64,000 nucleotides of DNA, taken from the NCBI RefSeq assembly GCF_000013645.1, contig NC_007951.1, forward strand, positions 3,596,001 through 3,660,000, given 5' to 3'. A program made the translations under genes and the position numbers. This document shows positions 1 through 9,190 of the stretch, in pieces; within the stretch, counting starts at the first letter, position 1, and the number at the start of each line of letters is the position of its first letter. The DNA is from Paraburkholderia xenovorans LB400 (lineage in GTDB: Bacteria > Pseudomonadota > Gammaproteobacteria > Burkholderiales > Burkholderiaceae). Below the pieces are notes generated by a model. That model was not told the DNA's origin and searched no databases. It saw nothing but the letters and a program-made list of their open reading frames with translations.

Positions 1-293
1 ATCTCGGCGTGGCCGGCTTCGGCTTCCTCCCAGATGAAGTACCTGCGCATCTCGTGCGTCTCGCCGTCCACGAAGACCATCGTCTCGAACAAGAGGGGAT
101 CGCCGCCTAGCGCGTGGTTGTGGTCCAGGCCGAGAAAAACCGTGGAGATACGGACGTCATCTATCCATGTTTCCGCCACACGCCTGTCGCCTTCCGCCAT
201 CCACATAGACCACTCAACGAGACTGTCGCACGGCACGGAGCGACGGCCATCGAGCTTGTAGTGCATGAGGCGTGGAGGACGGGGAATAGCCAT
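1..293 (-). CDS. Conserved ICE/phage-type hypothetical protein, partial
   Basis: The minus strand is open from an ATG at 293 to the left edge, giving at least 97 residues without a stop; the C-terminus lies outside the window. The protein reads as soluble and acidic, with the segments VSTVFLGLDHN-like (TVFLGLDHNHALGG), LLFETMVF and IWEEAEAGH. I recognise this pattern from hypothetical proteins of ICEs and phages, but no function is known to me. A second in-frame ATG at 317 lies just behind a GGAGAG sequence that is too close for ideal spacing, so the start is uncertain. It is transcribed away from the mating-pore operon. Confidence 0.6.
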   Translation of the reverse strand, partial: MAIPRPPRLMHYKLDGRRSVPCDSLVEWSMWMAEGDRRVAETWIDDVRISTVFLGLDHNHALGGDPLLFETMVFVDGETHEMRRYFIWEEAEAGHAE

Positions 294-502
294 GCTGAAA
301 GAGTACCCCAACTCCATTTCTCTCCCCAATCTTCGCCATCGGTCTGCCCGGAGTTCAGCACGGCGCCGATAGGCACTTTCCGGGCCTCGAATCCGTGTCG
401 AAAGCCCATGAATCCGGTCATCTGCGGGTTCCTATTGTTTGCAGCCTAAAGCAGCGCTGATCTCCACGATCAAGCCATTGCTGATCACACAGGAATGGCG
501 CG

Positions 503-886
503 ATGGTGGCTTTAACCTGGCTGCGCGCCGCGCATCGCGGCGTGCCCACTTTTCTCGTGATGGCCCTCCTGCTGGGCCAGTCCCCGATGGCGTTGGGCGA
601 GTCCCCGGCGCAGCGCCAGGAGTTGGTCGCCGCGCTGCGCCAGCTCGACGCGCTGGAGCGCACCGTCGCCGACAGCGCCGCGCATGCCTCCATCCAGCCG
701 GGCGAACGCTATCACTTCGATTACCCGCGGCTGCTGGCTGATCTAGCGCGTATGCGCGCTGGCATCCAGGCCCACCTTACCCCGTCGCGTGCCCAGCCGC
801 GCGACACCTCCGAACTGGCCGGCGGCTACCGCACCGAGCGGGCCGTCGAGGGATCGCTGCCGACGACTGTGGAGAACAAGCCATGA
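503..886 (+). CDS. RAQPRD-family ICE conjugation protein
   Basis: First gene of the mating-pore operon, 127 aa. It has a hydrophobic N-terminal segment ending near residue 32 that looks like a signal peptide, then a helical region (QELVAALRQLDALERTV). It contains the diagnostic RAQPRD hexapeptide near residue 97, which names the family (TIGR01690). A periplasmic role in type IV secretion of the ICE G-type is inferred from family membership and position; no biochemical function is established to my knowledge. The next gene starts in its stop codon (ATGA), implying translational coupling. The start is chosen for an AGGA sequence 9 bases upstream. Confidence 0.85.
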   Translation: MVALTWLRAAHRGVPTFLVMALLLGQSPMALGESPAQRQELVAALRQLDALERTVADSAAHASIQPGERYHFDYPRLLADLARMRAGIQAHLTPSRAQPRDTSELAGGYRTERAVEGSLPTTVENKP

Positions 887-1116
887 ACGGCGCCCAGGTC
901 TCGGCATTTCAGGCCAACAGCGGCATCGCGCCTTCAGCGATGGCGACCGTCCTGGTCGGCGTCGTGTTCGCGGTCCTGCTCGTCTGGGGCGTCTGGGCCA
1001 TCCGAACGGCCTACGTGGGGTGGTCCGAGAGCCGCCTCAACCAGCGCCAGTTCCTCGGCGTCTGCATCCGCTTCGTCGCGATGTACCTCGTCCTGAGTTT
1101 CTTCCTCCTCTCTTGA
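883..1116 (+). CDS. Small membrane protein of ICE T4SS (TIGR03758/PFL_4701 type)
   Basis: 77 aa with two hydrophobic stretches (about residues 22-44 and 61-77), so an inner-membrane protein. Length, membrane topology and position between the RAQPRD gene and a pilin-like gene match the TIGR03758 family of integrating conjugative elements. It overlaps the upstream gene by four bases and precedes the next start by 10 bases. Its exact role in the pore is unknown; family assignment comes from operon order and general resemblance, since the protein is short. Confidence 0.75.
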   Translation: MNGAQVSAFQANSGIAPSAMATVLVGVVFAVLLVWGVWAIRTAYVGWSESRLNQRQFLGVCIRFVAMYLVLSFFLLS

Positions 1117-1126
1117 CCTGAAAGGC

Positions 1127-1492
1127 ATGACCATGCAAAACCGCATCCTCAATTCCCGTCTCGCCCAGCGCGCCGCCGTGGCCCTGGGCATCGCCGCGCT
1201 GCCCGCGCTGTCGTTCGCGCAGGGTTTGCCGCAGTTGGAGAACCCGACCCGTGGCACCGGCAACGGCATCATGGAGACGATCCGCAACTACGGCTACGAC
1301 ATCATCATGCTCGTGGCATTGCTGGTTGTGGCGTCGATGTTTATTGGCGTCTGCTACCACGCCTACGGGACCTACGCGGAAATCCACACTGGCCGCAAAA
1401 CCTGGGGCCAATTCGGCCTCACGGTCGCCATCGGCGCAGTGCTGCTCGTGATCGGCATCTGGCTGCTCACCGAAGCCACCGGCATCCTGTAA
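1127..1492 (+). CDS. Pilin-like ICE membrane protein (TIGR03745/PFL_4702 type)
   Basis: 121 aa. An N-terminal signal peptide ending in LSFAQ (about residue 32) is followed by a short extracytoplasmic part and two membrane segments (about 57-75 and 95-115) joined by a polar loop with HTGRKTW. This layout resembles VirB2/TraA-type pilins, and the family is annotated as an ICE membrane protein. A role as the major pilus or pore subunit is inferred. It sits tightly in the operon, 12 bases before the next gene. Confidence 0.8.
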   Translation: MTMQNRILNSRLAQRAAVALGIAALPALSFAQGLPQLENPTRGTGNGIMETIRNYGYDIIMLVALLVVASMFIGVCYHAYGTYAEIHTGRKTWGQFGLTVAIGAVLLVIGIWLLTEATGIL

Positions 1493-1504
1493 GGCGAGGC
1501 TGGT

Positions 1505-1915
1505 ATGTCCGAGCAGCAGCACGTCCGTGCTGACGGGACGGTCACGTTCCTTCCGCACCGGCTCAACCGCCATCCCGTTGTTGTGCGCGGCCTCACCGCC
1601 GACGAGCTGTGGATCTGCTGCGGCCTGTCCGGCGCCGCCGGCCTGCTGGTCGGTGCGCCGCTGTCCTGGGTGTTCCGCACGATCGCGCTTGCACCCACGT
1701 TCGTCGTGCTGGGCGTGGCCTTCGGCGTGTTCATCGGGGGCGGCATCCTGCGTCGCCTCAAGCGTGGGCGTCCCGACACCTGGCTGTATCGGCAACTCCA
1801 GTGGCGCATCGCCACGCGCCACCCGCTGGTGGCAGGCTGGGTGGGCGGCCATGTACTGATCTCACGCTCCGGCTTCTGGACCACCCGAAGGTCTGCAGCA
1901 AGGGGGTCACGATGA
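1505..1915 (+). CDS. ICE membrane protein, VirB3-like (TIGR03750 type)
   Basis: 136 aa. The N-terminal part carries FLPHRLNRHPVVVRGLT, typical of TIGR03750, followed by two membrane segments (about 38-57 and 60-80) and a basic cytoplasmic tail with RRLKRGRPDTWLYRQLQW. Small double-pass proteins of this type next to the pilin gene correspond to VirB3/TraL in other secretion systems. Its stop overlaps the start of the next gene (ATGA at 1912-1915). Function in the inner-membrane platform is inferred from family and order. Confidence 0.82.
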   Translation: MSEQQHVRADGTVTFLPHRLNRHPVVVRGLTADELWICCGLSGAAGLLVGAPLSWVFRTIALAPTFVVLGVAFGVFIGGGILRRLKRGRPDTWLYRQLQWRIATRHPLVAGWVGGHVLISRSGFWTTRRSAARGSR

Positions 1916-2604
1916 GCCGTTTCAAGAACGAGATCACCCATCTGCAGGCGCACATCAAGACGCTCCGCCTGGGTGCTGGCGCGCTGGTCATCGTCGCCCT
2001 GGTCATGGGCGGCGGCTGGTGGAGCGCTCCGCGCGACTTGACCATCCACGTCCCTCCTGATCTGCGCTCCGGCAGTACCCGCAAGTGGTGGGAAGTGCCG
2101 CCCGAATCGGTCTATGCGTTCACGTTCTACGTGTTTCAGACCCTCAACCGCTGGCCGACGAATGGTGAAGAGGACTACGCACGCAATCTCCACACGCTCT
2201 CGCCGTACCTCACGCCGTCGTGCCAGGCCTACCTGCGGGCGGACTACGACTACCGCCGCTCCACGGGCGAGCTGCGCCAGCGCGTGCGCGGCATCTACGA
2301 AATCCCCGGTCGCGGCTATGGCGACGACCCCACGGCGCGCGTGCGCGTGGTGTCCGACCGCGACTGGGTGGTGACGCTGGACATCACCGCCGACGAGTAC
2401 TACGGCGCCGAGCAGGTCAAGCGGGCCCTCGTGCGCTACCCCGTGAAGGTCACGCGGGTGGACGTCGATCCGACGCGCAACCCGTTCGGCCTGGCGCTCG
2501 ACTGCTACGACGGCACGCCCCAGCGCATCAGTACGCCGGAGCCAACGCGCCCGGCGCCAAGCGGCCTGTCTCCACAAGCGCCCCAAGGAGGAAGCACCCC
2601 ATGA
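1912..2604 (+). CDS. VirB8-like ICE protein (TIGR03746/PFL_4703 type)
   Basis: 230 aa starting at the ATG that overlaps the previous stop. One N-terminal membrane segment (about residues 23-38) is followed by a periplasmic domain with WWEVPPESVYAFTFYVFQTLNRW and a conserved C-terminal part. Topology and family (TIGR03746) fit a VirB8/TraE-like assembly factor of the inner-membrane complex. The C-terminus is Pro-rich (STPEPTRPAPS) and the stop again overlaps the next ATG, so four successive genes are translationally coupled. Confidence 0.85.
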   Translation: MSRFKNEITHLQAHIKTLRLGAGALVIVALVMGGGWWSAPRDLTIHVPPDLRSGSTRKWWEVPPESVYAFTFYVFQTLNRWPTNGEEDYARNLHTLSPYLTPSCQAYLRADYDYRRSTGELRQRVRGIYEIPGRGYGDDPTARVRVVSDRDWVVTLDITADEYYGAEQVKRALVRYPVKVTRVDVDPTRNPFGLALDCYDGTPQRISTPEPTRPAPSGLSPQAPQGGSTP

Positions 2605-3533
2605 AGCACCCTGTATTCAAGCTGCCGGGGCTGTTGGCCGTGGCCGCCGCAGTGGTCATGTCCTCCGCTGCCCAGGCGGTGGAAATCCTGCGCTGGGAAC
2701 GCATGCCGCTGGCGGTGCCCTTGAAGGTCGGCCAGGAGCGCGTCGTGTTCATCGACAAGAACGTCCGCGTCGGCGTGCCCGCTGGCGTCAGCGAACGCCT
2801 ACGGGTGCAGAGCGCGGGCGGCGCGGTGTACCTGCGCGCCAGCGAGCCGATCGAGCCCACACGGCTGCAACTGCAGGACGCCGACACGGGCGCGCTGATC
2901 CTGCTGGACATTGCGGCCGAGCCGCCCAAGGACGGGGAAGCCGAGCTGGAGCCGGTGCGCATCGTCGAGGGCAACAGCACCCCGGCACGCTATGGCGATC
3001 AGCCCGGCGATGCCGACGATGCCCCGGCACGCGCCCAGGACCCGACAGGCACGCGGGCAACGCGCCGCGAAACCCCGGTTCCGGTCGTGCTGACGCGCTA
3101 TGCCGCGCAAAACCTCTACGCACCGCTGCGCACTGTGGAGCCGCTACCGGGCGTCATGCGGGTGAACCTGCGCCGCGACTTCGACCTCGGCACGCTGATG
3201 CCGACGCTGCCGGTGCGCGCGGTCGCGCTCGCGTCGTGGCGTCTGGAAGACCAGTGGGTCACGGCCGTGCGCCTGACCAATAGCAGCGGCGGCTGGATCA
3301 CTCTCGACCCCCGCGTGCTGCAAGGCGACTTCCTCACCGCCACCTTCCAGCACGAAGCACTCGGCCCGCGCGGAACGCCCGAGGACACGACCGTGCTGTA
3401 CCTGGTGACGCGCGGGCACGGCCTTGCCCAGTCGCTGCTGCCGGCGATCAACCGCTTCGACCCAGCCGCGCATTTGCCGCAACCCGAAGCCGAGGCCACC
3501 ACCGCCAGCAAGGAGTCCCGCCATGCGCAGTAA
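2601..3533 (+). CDS. VirB9/TraK-like ICE protein (TIGR03749/PFL_4704 type)
   Basis: 310 aa with a signal peptide (cleavage after SSAAQA, about residue 26), so a periplasmic protein. The mature part starts VEILRWERMPLAVPL, characteristic of TIGR03749, and has a beta-rich C-terminal domain. By position it is the outer-membrane-complex subunit equivalent to VirB9/TraK. The chosen ATG at 2601 overlaps the upstream stop by four bases. The downstream gene begins 11 bases before this one ends. Confidence 0.85.
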   Translation: MKHPVFKLPGLLAVAAAVVMSSAAQAVEILRWERMPLAVPLKVGQERVVFIDKNVRVGVPAGVSERLRVQSAGGAVYLRASEPIEPTRLQLQDADTGALILLDIAAEPPKDGEAELEPVRIVEGNSTPARYGDQPGDADDAPARAQDPTGTRATRRETPVPVVLTRYAAQNLYAPLRTVEPLPGVMRVNLRRDFDLGTLMPTLPVRAVALASWRLEDQWVTAVRLTNSSGGWITLDPRVLQGDFLTATFQHEALGPRGTPEDTTVLYLVTRGHGLAQSLLPAINRFDPAAHLPQPEAEATTASKESRHAQ

Positions 3534-4941
3534 CGGACTCCTGAAGTGGTTGATGATCCCCGTGGCCCTGCTGGTGCTGTTCGTCGCCATCCGGATGTTT
3601 TCGGGTGGAAGCTCGTCTGCGCCTCCCGCCGCGGATGCCGGCGCCAAGCTCACGCCGGAGGAAATGAAGGCGCTGGGCATCGAGGGCGATACCCCCCGCG
3701 ATACCGTAGCGACGCTCGTGGCGCAGGTGAAGCAGTTGCGCACCGAGCTTCAGACGGTCCTGTCCGACAACAAGTCCCAGCGCGAGGAGAACCAGCGCCT
3801 GCGCCAACGCGAGAACTCGATCGACCAGCGCATCAATTCGGCCCTCGAATCCGAGCGCTCCAACCTGCGCCGCGACCAGCAGCAGGCGGCCAGCGAGCGC
3901 CAGCAGACCGAGGGGCTGCTCGCCGACCTACAGCGGCGCTTGGAAAGCATCGGCGGGCGTGGCGGCGGCCACGCCGATCTACCCGTGGGCCTGGGACTGC
4001 GTGACGGCGACGAGGCAGGCATGGAAGGCGGCGTGCGCTGGGTCGAGCCGAACGACGCTAAGCCCGCTGATGGGCGTAACGGCAGTCGTGCCACGGGTGG
4101 CGGCACGAGCTTTCCGACGAGCTTCGGCCCTGCGCAGAGCACGCTGGAAACCACGGCGAAAACCGTGGCGAACGCGGGCGCCCGCGCCGCAGGCGTCAAG
4201 AGCGCCAAGCCGGTCTATACGGTGCCTACCAACTCGACGCTGATGGGGTCGGTGGCTATGACGGCGCTGATCGGCCGCGTGCCGATTGACGGCACGGTCA
4301 ACGATCCGTATCCGTTCAAAGTCCTGGTCGGCCCCGACAACCTCACGGCAAACGGCATCGACATTCCCGATGTGGCCGGCGCCGTGTTTTCCGGCACTGC
4401 CTCGGGCGACTGGACGCTCTCTTGTGTGCGCGGCCAGGTGCGCAGCATCACCTTTGTGTTCCATGACGGAACCATTCGGACGATTCCCGAAGACCGCGAC
4501 GGCAACCAGCAGAACAATCAGCAGCGCGACGGATTGGGCTGGATCAGCGACCCGTATGGCATTCCTTGCGTCAGTGGAGAGCGGCGCAGCAACGCCCAGC
4601 AATACCTCGGTTCGCAGGCGCTCATCACCGCGGCGGGTGCGGGCGTGGCCTCGCTTATCGACAGCGACAGCGGCCAGATGTCCTACGTGGGCGCAGACGG
4701 TTCCATCGGCAGCGTCGGCATTTCCAGCAACGAAGCCGTAGGTCGCATCCTGGCCGGTGGCGTGCGGGACATGGCCGATTGGGTGAACAAGTTGTACGGC
4801 CAGGCCTTCGCCGCCGTCTATGTCCAACCCGGCGCGAAGGTCGCCGTCCATCTCGAAAAGCCGCTCGCCATCGATTTCGATCCCGAAGGCCGCAAGGTCG
4901 ATCACCGCGCAGGAGAAAGCCATGCTCTCGAACTTGAATAA
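3523..4941 (+). CDS. VirB10/TraB-like ICE protein (TIGR03752/PFL_4705 type)
   Basis: 472 aa. An N-terminal membrane anchor (about residues 7-22) is followed by a long charged coiled-coil (about 65-145, with QREENQRLRQRENS) and a Gly-rich linker. The C-terminal domain begins near VYTVPTNSTLMGSVAMTALIGRVP, typical of VirB10-type channel proteins. It probably spans the periplasm and links inner and outer membrane complexes. The start overlaps the previous gene by 11 bases and the end overlaps the lipoprotein gene by 20 bases. Confidence 0.87.
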   Translation: MRSNGLLKWLMIPVALLVLFVAIRMFSGGSSSAPPAADAGAKLTPEEMKALGIEGDTPRDTVATLVAQVKQLRTELQTVLSDNKSQREENQRLRQRENSIDQRINSALESERSNLRRDQQQAASERQQTEGLLADLQRRLESIGGRGGGHADLPVGLGLRDGDEAGMEGGVRWVEPNDAKPADGRNGSRATGGGTSFPTSFGPAQSTLETTAKTVANAGARAAGVKSAKPVYTVPTNSTLMGSVAMTALIGRVPIDGTVNDPYPFKVLVGPDNLTANGIDIPDVAGAVFSGTASGDWTLSCVRGQVRSITFVFHDGTIRTIPEDRDGNQQNNQQRDGLGWISDPYGIPCVSGERRSNAQQYLGSQALITAAGAGVASLIDSDSGQMSYVGADGSIGSVGISSNEAVGRILAGGVRDMADWVNKLYGQAFAAVYVQPGAKVAVHLEKPLAIDFDPEGRKVDHRAGESHALELE

Positions 4942-5362
4942 GGGCCTGGCGCTGGCTCTTGCCGTCGCGGTGCTCGGCGGCTGCGCCACCAGTAAGGAAA
5001 AGCTGCTGCCGCACGGCGACAGCACAATGATGGACATCTGGCAGACCAACGCCGGCGACGGCGGCGGTGGCGCCGGCCAAGTGGCGCGCAGGCAATTGCT
5101 CGATGCACGCCAGAGCCTGCGCCGGCCGCTGACCGACGCCGACGTGCAGGCCGCGCCCGCCGAGCAGATGCGCTACACGCGGACCGCGCGCAACGAGGTC
5201 TATCGCCAGTTCCAGCGTCTGCCCAATCCCGACCTGGTGATGTACGTGTACCCGCATCTGGCGGGCACGGACCCCGTGCCGGTTCCGGGCTACACGACGG
5301 TCTTCCCCCTCTACCAGCGCGTGCAGTACGCCATGCCGGGCGAGCGCGTGGAGGACTACTGA
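4922..5362 (+). CDS. ICE T4SS lipoprotein (TIGR03751 type)
   Basis: 146 aa with a clear lipoprotein signal: hydrophobic stretch and lipobox LGGC, giving an acylated Cys at about residue 21. The C-terminal part has VMYVYPHLAGTDPVPVPGYTT, conserved in the TIGR03751 family; a VirB7/TraV-like role in the outer-membrane ring is inferred. The last base of its stop codon is the first base of the ATPase start codon (TGATG), so the two are translationally coupled. Confidence 0.85.
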   Translation: MLSNLNKGLALALAVAVLGGCATSKEKLLPHGDSTMMDIWQTNAGDGGGGAGQVARRQLLDARQSLRRPLTDADVQAAPAEQMRYTRTARNEVYRQFQRLPNPDLVMYVYPHLAGTDPVPVPGYTTVFPLYQRVQYAMPGERVEDY

Positions 5363-8229
5363 TGCGCTGGAAACTCCCCTGGCCGAAGCTGGCCGCATCC
5401 GGCGCTGGCGAGGACGAGCAGCCGGACGGCTGGCAGCGCCACGTCGAGACCTTGCGACAGGCCGGCATCCCTGAACCCGGCGCGGCGGTCCAGGACCGCA
5501 GGCCGGCGACCTTGGCAGACGAGCAGGCGCTGTACGACGTCGCGCCGTCCTTCACGGAACTGCTGCCTTGGGTGGAGTTTCTGCCCCAATCGAAGTCCAT
5601 GCTGCTGGAGGACGGGCAATCGGTCGCGGCCTTCTACGAGCTGGTGCCGCTGGGCACCGAAGGTCGGGAACCCGGCTGGCTCGCGCATGCCCGAGATGCG
5701 CTCGAAAACGCGCTGCAAGACTCGTTCGACGAACTGGACGAGAACCCCTGGGTGCTTCAGCTCTACGCGCAGGACGAGCCCAGCTTCGACCAGTACATGC
5801 AGACCCTGCGCGACTACGTGCAGCCGCGCGCCCGCGGCACGGCGTTCACGGAGTTCTATTTGCGCTTCTTCGGCCACCACCTGCGGGCGGTGGCCAAGCC
5901 GGGCGGGCTGTTCGAGGACACGGTGGTCACGCGGCTGCGCTGGCGGGGTCAGACGCGGCGCGTGCGCATGGTCGTCTATCGCCGGGCCACCGGACAGGCG
6001 AGCCGCCGCGGCCAGACGCCAGAACAAATGCTCAATATCGTCTGCGACCGCCTGTGCGGCGGGCTGGCGAACGCTGGCATCCAGGCTCGGCGCATGGATG
6101 CGGCCGGGGTTCACGATTGGCTTTTGCGCTGGTTCAACCCGCGCCCAACTCTGCTGGGGCCGGGCGTGGAAGACCGCGAGCGGTTCTACGCGCTCGCGCG
6201 CTACCCTGACGAGACCGAGGAAGGCGAGATCGAGCTTGCGAGCGGGCGTGATTTCAGCCAGCGGCTGTTCTTCGGCCAGCCGCGATCCGACGTGGCGCAC
6301 GGCACCTGGCACTTCGACGGCATGCCGCATCGCGTGCTGATCACCGACCGCCTGCGCATGCCGCCCGGCACGGGGCACTTGACCGGCGAAACCCGCAAGG
6401 GCGATGCGATCAACACCCTGTTCGACCAGATGCCGGAAGACACGCTGATGTGTCTCACGATGGTTGCCACACCGCAGGATGTCCTGGAAGCGGACCTCAA
6501 CCACCTGGCAAAGAAGGCCGTGGGAGAGACGCTGGCGTCGGAGCAGACGCTCAAGGACGTGCAGGAGGCCCGCTCGCTGATCGGCAGCGCGCATAAGCTC
6601 TACCGGGGAACTCTGGCGTTCTACCTGCGCGGGCGCGACGAGGCGGAACTGGACCGGCGCGGGCTGGACTTGGCGAACGTCATGCTCAATGCCGGCTTGC
6701 AGCCGGTGCGCGAGGACGACGAGGTGGCGCCGCTCAACAGCTACTTGCGCTGGCTACCGTGCTGCTACAACCCCGGCCAGGATCGGCGCAAGTGGTACAC
6801 CCAACTGATGTTCGCCCAGCACGCGGCGAACCTGTCGCCGGTGTGGGGCCGCGCCCAGGGTACGGGGCACCCCGGCATCACGATGTTCAACCGCGGTGGT
6901 GGGCCGATCACCTTCGACCCGCTCAACCGCCTGGACCGGCAGATGAACGCGCATCTGTTCCTGTTCGGTCCCACCGGCTCCGGTAAGAGCGCCACACTCA
7001 ACAACCTCTTGAACCAGGTCACGGCCATCTACCGGCCGCGCCTCTTCATCGTGGAAGCCGGCAACAGCTTCGGCCTGTTCAGCGATTTCGCCAAGCGCCT
7101 GGGCCTCACCGTAAACCGGGTCAAGCTGTCACCTGGCTCGGGCATCAGCCTCGCGCCATTCGCCGATGCGCGCCGGCTGATCGAGACGCCAAGCGACGTG
7201 CAGACGCTCGATGCCGATGCGCTGGATGAAGACCTACCACCGGATGCCTCGGCCATGGAGGCGGACGAACAGCGTGACGTGCTGGGCGAACTGGAGATCA
7301 CGGCGCGTTTGATGATCACGGGCGGCGAAGACAAGGAAGAAGCCCGGATGACGCGGGCCGATCGCTCGCTCATCCGCCAGTGCATCCTCGACGCCGCCGA
7401 GCACTGCGTGGCCGAGAAGCGCACGGTCCTCACGCGCGACGTGCGCAATGCGCTGCGCGCCCGGGGCCAGGACCCGACACTGCCCGAGATGCGCCGCGTG
7501 CGGCTGCTGGAGATGGCAGACGCGATGGACATGTTCTGCCAAGGCACGGACGGCGAAATGTTCGACCGCGACGGCACGCCGTGGCCCGAAGCCGACATCA
7601 CGCTGGTGGATCTGGCGACCTACGCTCGTGAGGGCTACAACGCCCAGCTCTCCATCGCTTACATCAGCCTGATCAGCACGGTGAACAACATCGCCGAGCG
7701 CGACCAGTATCTGGGCCGCCCGATCATCAACGTGACCGACGAAGGGCACATCATCACGAAGAACCCGCTGCTCGCGCCCTACGTGGTCAAGATCACGAAG
7801 ATGTGGCGCAAGTTGGGGGCCTGGTTCTGGCTCGCGACGCAGAACATCGACGACCTGCCGCGTGCCGCAGAGCCCATGCTCAACATGATCGAGTGGTGGA
7901 TCTGCCTGTCGATGCCGCCGGACGAGGTGGAGAAGATCGCCCGGTTCCGCGAACTCTCGCCCGCGCAGAAGGCGCTGATGCTTTCGGCGCGCAAAGAGGC
8001 GGGGAAATTCACCGAGGGCGTCATCCTCTCCAAGAGCATGGAAGTGCTCTTCCGCGCTGTGCCGCCAAGCCTCTACCTCGCGCTCGCGCAAACCGAACCC
8101 GAAGAGAAGGCCGACCGCTACCAGCTCATGCAGCAATACGGCTGCACCGAACTGGAAGCGGCCTTCAAGGTGGCCGAGAAGATCGACCAGGCACGCGGCA
8201 TCGAGTCGCCAGCCCTGGAACTGTCGTAA
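5362..8229 (+). CDS. Conjugative transfer ATPase, VirB4-like (TIGR03744/PFL_4706 type)
   Basis: 955 aa, the energising ATPase of the mating pore. The Walker A motif GPTGSGKS lies at about residues 536-543 and a Walker B-like segment INVTDEGH around residue 793. The N-terminal half resembles the TraC/VirB4 N-terminal domain, and length matches the family. It is cytoplasmic or membrane-associated and drives pilus assembly and substrate transfer. It is the largest gene of the operon and the best marker of the ICE type. No damage is visible. Confidence 0.95.
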   Translation: MRWKLPWPKLAASGAGEDEQPDGWQRHVETLRQAGIPEPGAAVQDRRPATLADEQALYDVAPSFTELLPWVEFLPQSKSMLLEDGQSVAAFYELVPLGTEGREPGWLAHARDALENALQDSFDELDENPWVLQLYAQDEPSFDQYMQTLRDYVQPRARGTAFTEFYLRFFGHHLRAVAKPGGLFEDTVVTRLRWRGQTRRVRMVVYRRATGQASRRGQTPEQMLNIVCDRLCGGLANAGIQARRMDAAGVHDWLLRWFNPRPTLLGPGVEDRERFYALARYPDETEEGEIELASGRDFSQRLFFGQPRSDVAHGTWHFDGMPHRVLITDRLRMPPGTGHLTGETRKGDAINTLFDQMPEDTLMCLTMVATPQDVLEADLNHLAKKAVGETLASEQTLKDVQEARSLIGSAHKLYRGTLAFYLRGRDEAELDRRGLDLANVMLNAGLQPVREDDEVAPLNSYLRWLPCCYNPGQDRRKWYTQLMFAQHAANLSPVWGRAQGTGHPGITMFNRGGGPITFDPLNRLDRQMNAHLFLFGPTGSGKSATLNNLLNQVTAIYRPRLFIVEAGNSFGLFSDFAKRLGLTVNRVKLSPGSGISLAPFADARRLIETPSDVQTLDADALDEDLPPDASAMEADEQRDVLGELEITARLMITGGEDKEEARMTRADRSLIRQCILDAAEHCVAEKRTVLTRDVRNALRARGQDPTLPEMRRVRLLEMADAMDMFCQGTDGEMFDRDGTPWPEADITLVDLATYAREGYNAQLSIAYISLISTVNNIAERDQYLGRPIINVTDEGHIITKNPLLAPYVVKITKMWRKLGAWFWLATQNIDDLPRAAEPMLNMIEWWICLSMPPDEVEKIARFRELSPAQKALMLSARKEAGKFTEGVILSKSMEVLFRAVPPSLYLALAQTEPEEKADRYQLMQQYGCTELEAAFKVAEKIDQARGIESPALELS

Positions 8230-8242
8230 GCCGGAGAACGCC

Positions 8243-9007
8243 ATGGAACAGAAACGTCCTTCCATTCCGATACAGGTGCAGGCGTTCCGTCGTCGTCACT
8301 GGCGGCCCCGCTGGCCTTGGGCCTTGGCGGTTGCGCTGATCGCGCTGCTGCTGATCTGGCTCGTGTCCCGGTCGCCCGGCGAATCCTCACCGCAATCGCC
8401 GACGCCGGTCAGCACGGCGCAGGTGGCCGGGCCTCCCTGGCAGATGGGCAACCCGGAGGGCCGTTTCACGCTGACGCTCTATGCGGATCTCGAATGCCCA
8501 TTCTGCCGGGAGTACTTCCCGCAGCTCAAGCGCTGGGTCGGCCGCAACGCCGATGTGGTCCTGCAATGGCACCACCAGCCGTTGGCCGCGCACGAGCCGG
8601 CCGCGTCGGCCGAGGCGCGTCTTGTCGAGTGCGTCGCCGAAGCTGGCGGGCATGCTGCCTTCTGGCAGGCCGTCGAGTGGGTCTATGCTCACACACGCAG
8701 CGACGGCCAGGGATTGCCCGATGGCCTGCGCTACCCCGAATCTACGCCGGCCGTCGAACAGTGCATGGCAAGCGAGCGGGCCGATGCAGTCATCCATGCC
8801 CAGGCCGTGGAAGCCACGAAAAGTGGTGTAACGGCCACGCCGTCGCTGCGCCTGCTTGATCGCCAGACGGGCCAGGCCATCCTGCTGCAGGGGCCGATCG
8901 AAGGCGATGCCTTGCTGTCGGCGATGGACATGCTGTCCGCTGCCGAACCAGCCGCCACACCTACCGCCGAAATGCCTGCCGACGTTGTCGGCGACATGCC
9001 CAGGTAG
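8243..9007 (+). CDS. DsbA/DsbG-like thiol:disulfide oxidoreductase
   Basis: 254 aa with an N-terminal membrane anchor or signal (about residues 28-46) and a thioredoxin-fold domain. The redox motif CPFC follows the strand LTLYADLE (about residues 82-91), and a cis-Pro region occurs in VTATPSLRLL. It probably forms or isomerises disulfides in the periplasmic T4SS subunits, several of which are Cys-rich (the TraU-like protein downstream). Such a gene is a regular member of this operon type. Start chosen at an ATG with GGAG 9 bases upstream. Confidence 0.85.
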   Translation: MEQKRPSIPIQVQAFRRRHWRPRWPWALAVALIALLLIWLVSRSPGESSPQSPTPVSTAQVAGPPWQMGNPEGRFTLTLYADLECPFCREYFPQLKRWVGRNADVVLQWHHQPLAAHEPAASAEARLVECVAEAGGHAAFWQAVEWVYAHTRSDGQGLPDGLRYPESTPAVEQCMASERADAVIHAQAVEATKSGVTATPSLRLLDRQTGQAILLQGPIEGDALLSAMDMLSAAEPAATPTAEMPADVVGDMPR

Positions 9008-9133
9008 TCCTCGGTCTTCAAGGCTACGGCGCGGTTGCCCGCGCTGACCGATACCCGTTCGCTCCGCATCCTGGCCGCGAACAATCACCGCTGCGCGGTG
9101 GTGGATGCACCTTGTTCCGTTGTTTCTATCCCA

Positions 9134-9164
9134 GGAGGGCTTGCCCTCCCAGGGTGTGCGCCCT
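9134..9164. other. Two short hairpins upstream of the radC-like gene
   Basis: A perfect 7-base inverted repeat (GGAGGGC, 2-base loop, GCCCTCC; 9134-9149) is followed at once by AGGG-N6-CCCT (9151-9164). They lie in the 183-base space between the DsbA-like and the RadC-like gene and contain several GGAGG-like elements that could pair with the ribosome-binding site at about 9178-9185. A role in mRNA processing or translation control is possible but unproven. Confidence 0.35.
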
Positions 9165-9190
9165 CCGATCTCACCCTCCGGAGGTTCGCC

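Noticed and set aside
1037..2586. Long minus-strand open frames across the conjugation operon (1037-1852, 1372-2586)
   Set aside because: Shadows of high-GC coding on the plus strand; composition rich in Arg, Ala and His without domains, while the plus-strand genes are recognised families with coupled starts.
5356..6594. Minus-strand 412-codon frame inside the VirB4-like gene
   Set aside because: Antisense shadow of the ATPase gene, which has Walker motifs and the expected length.
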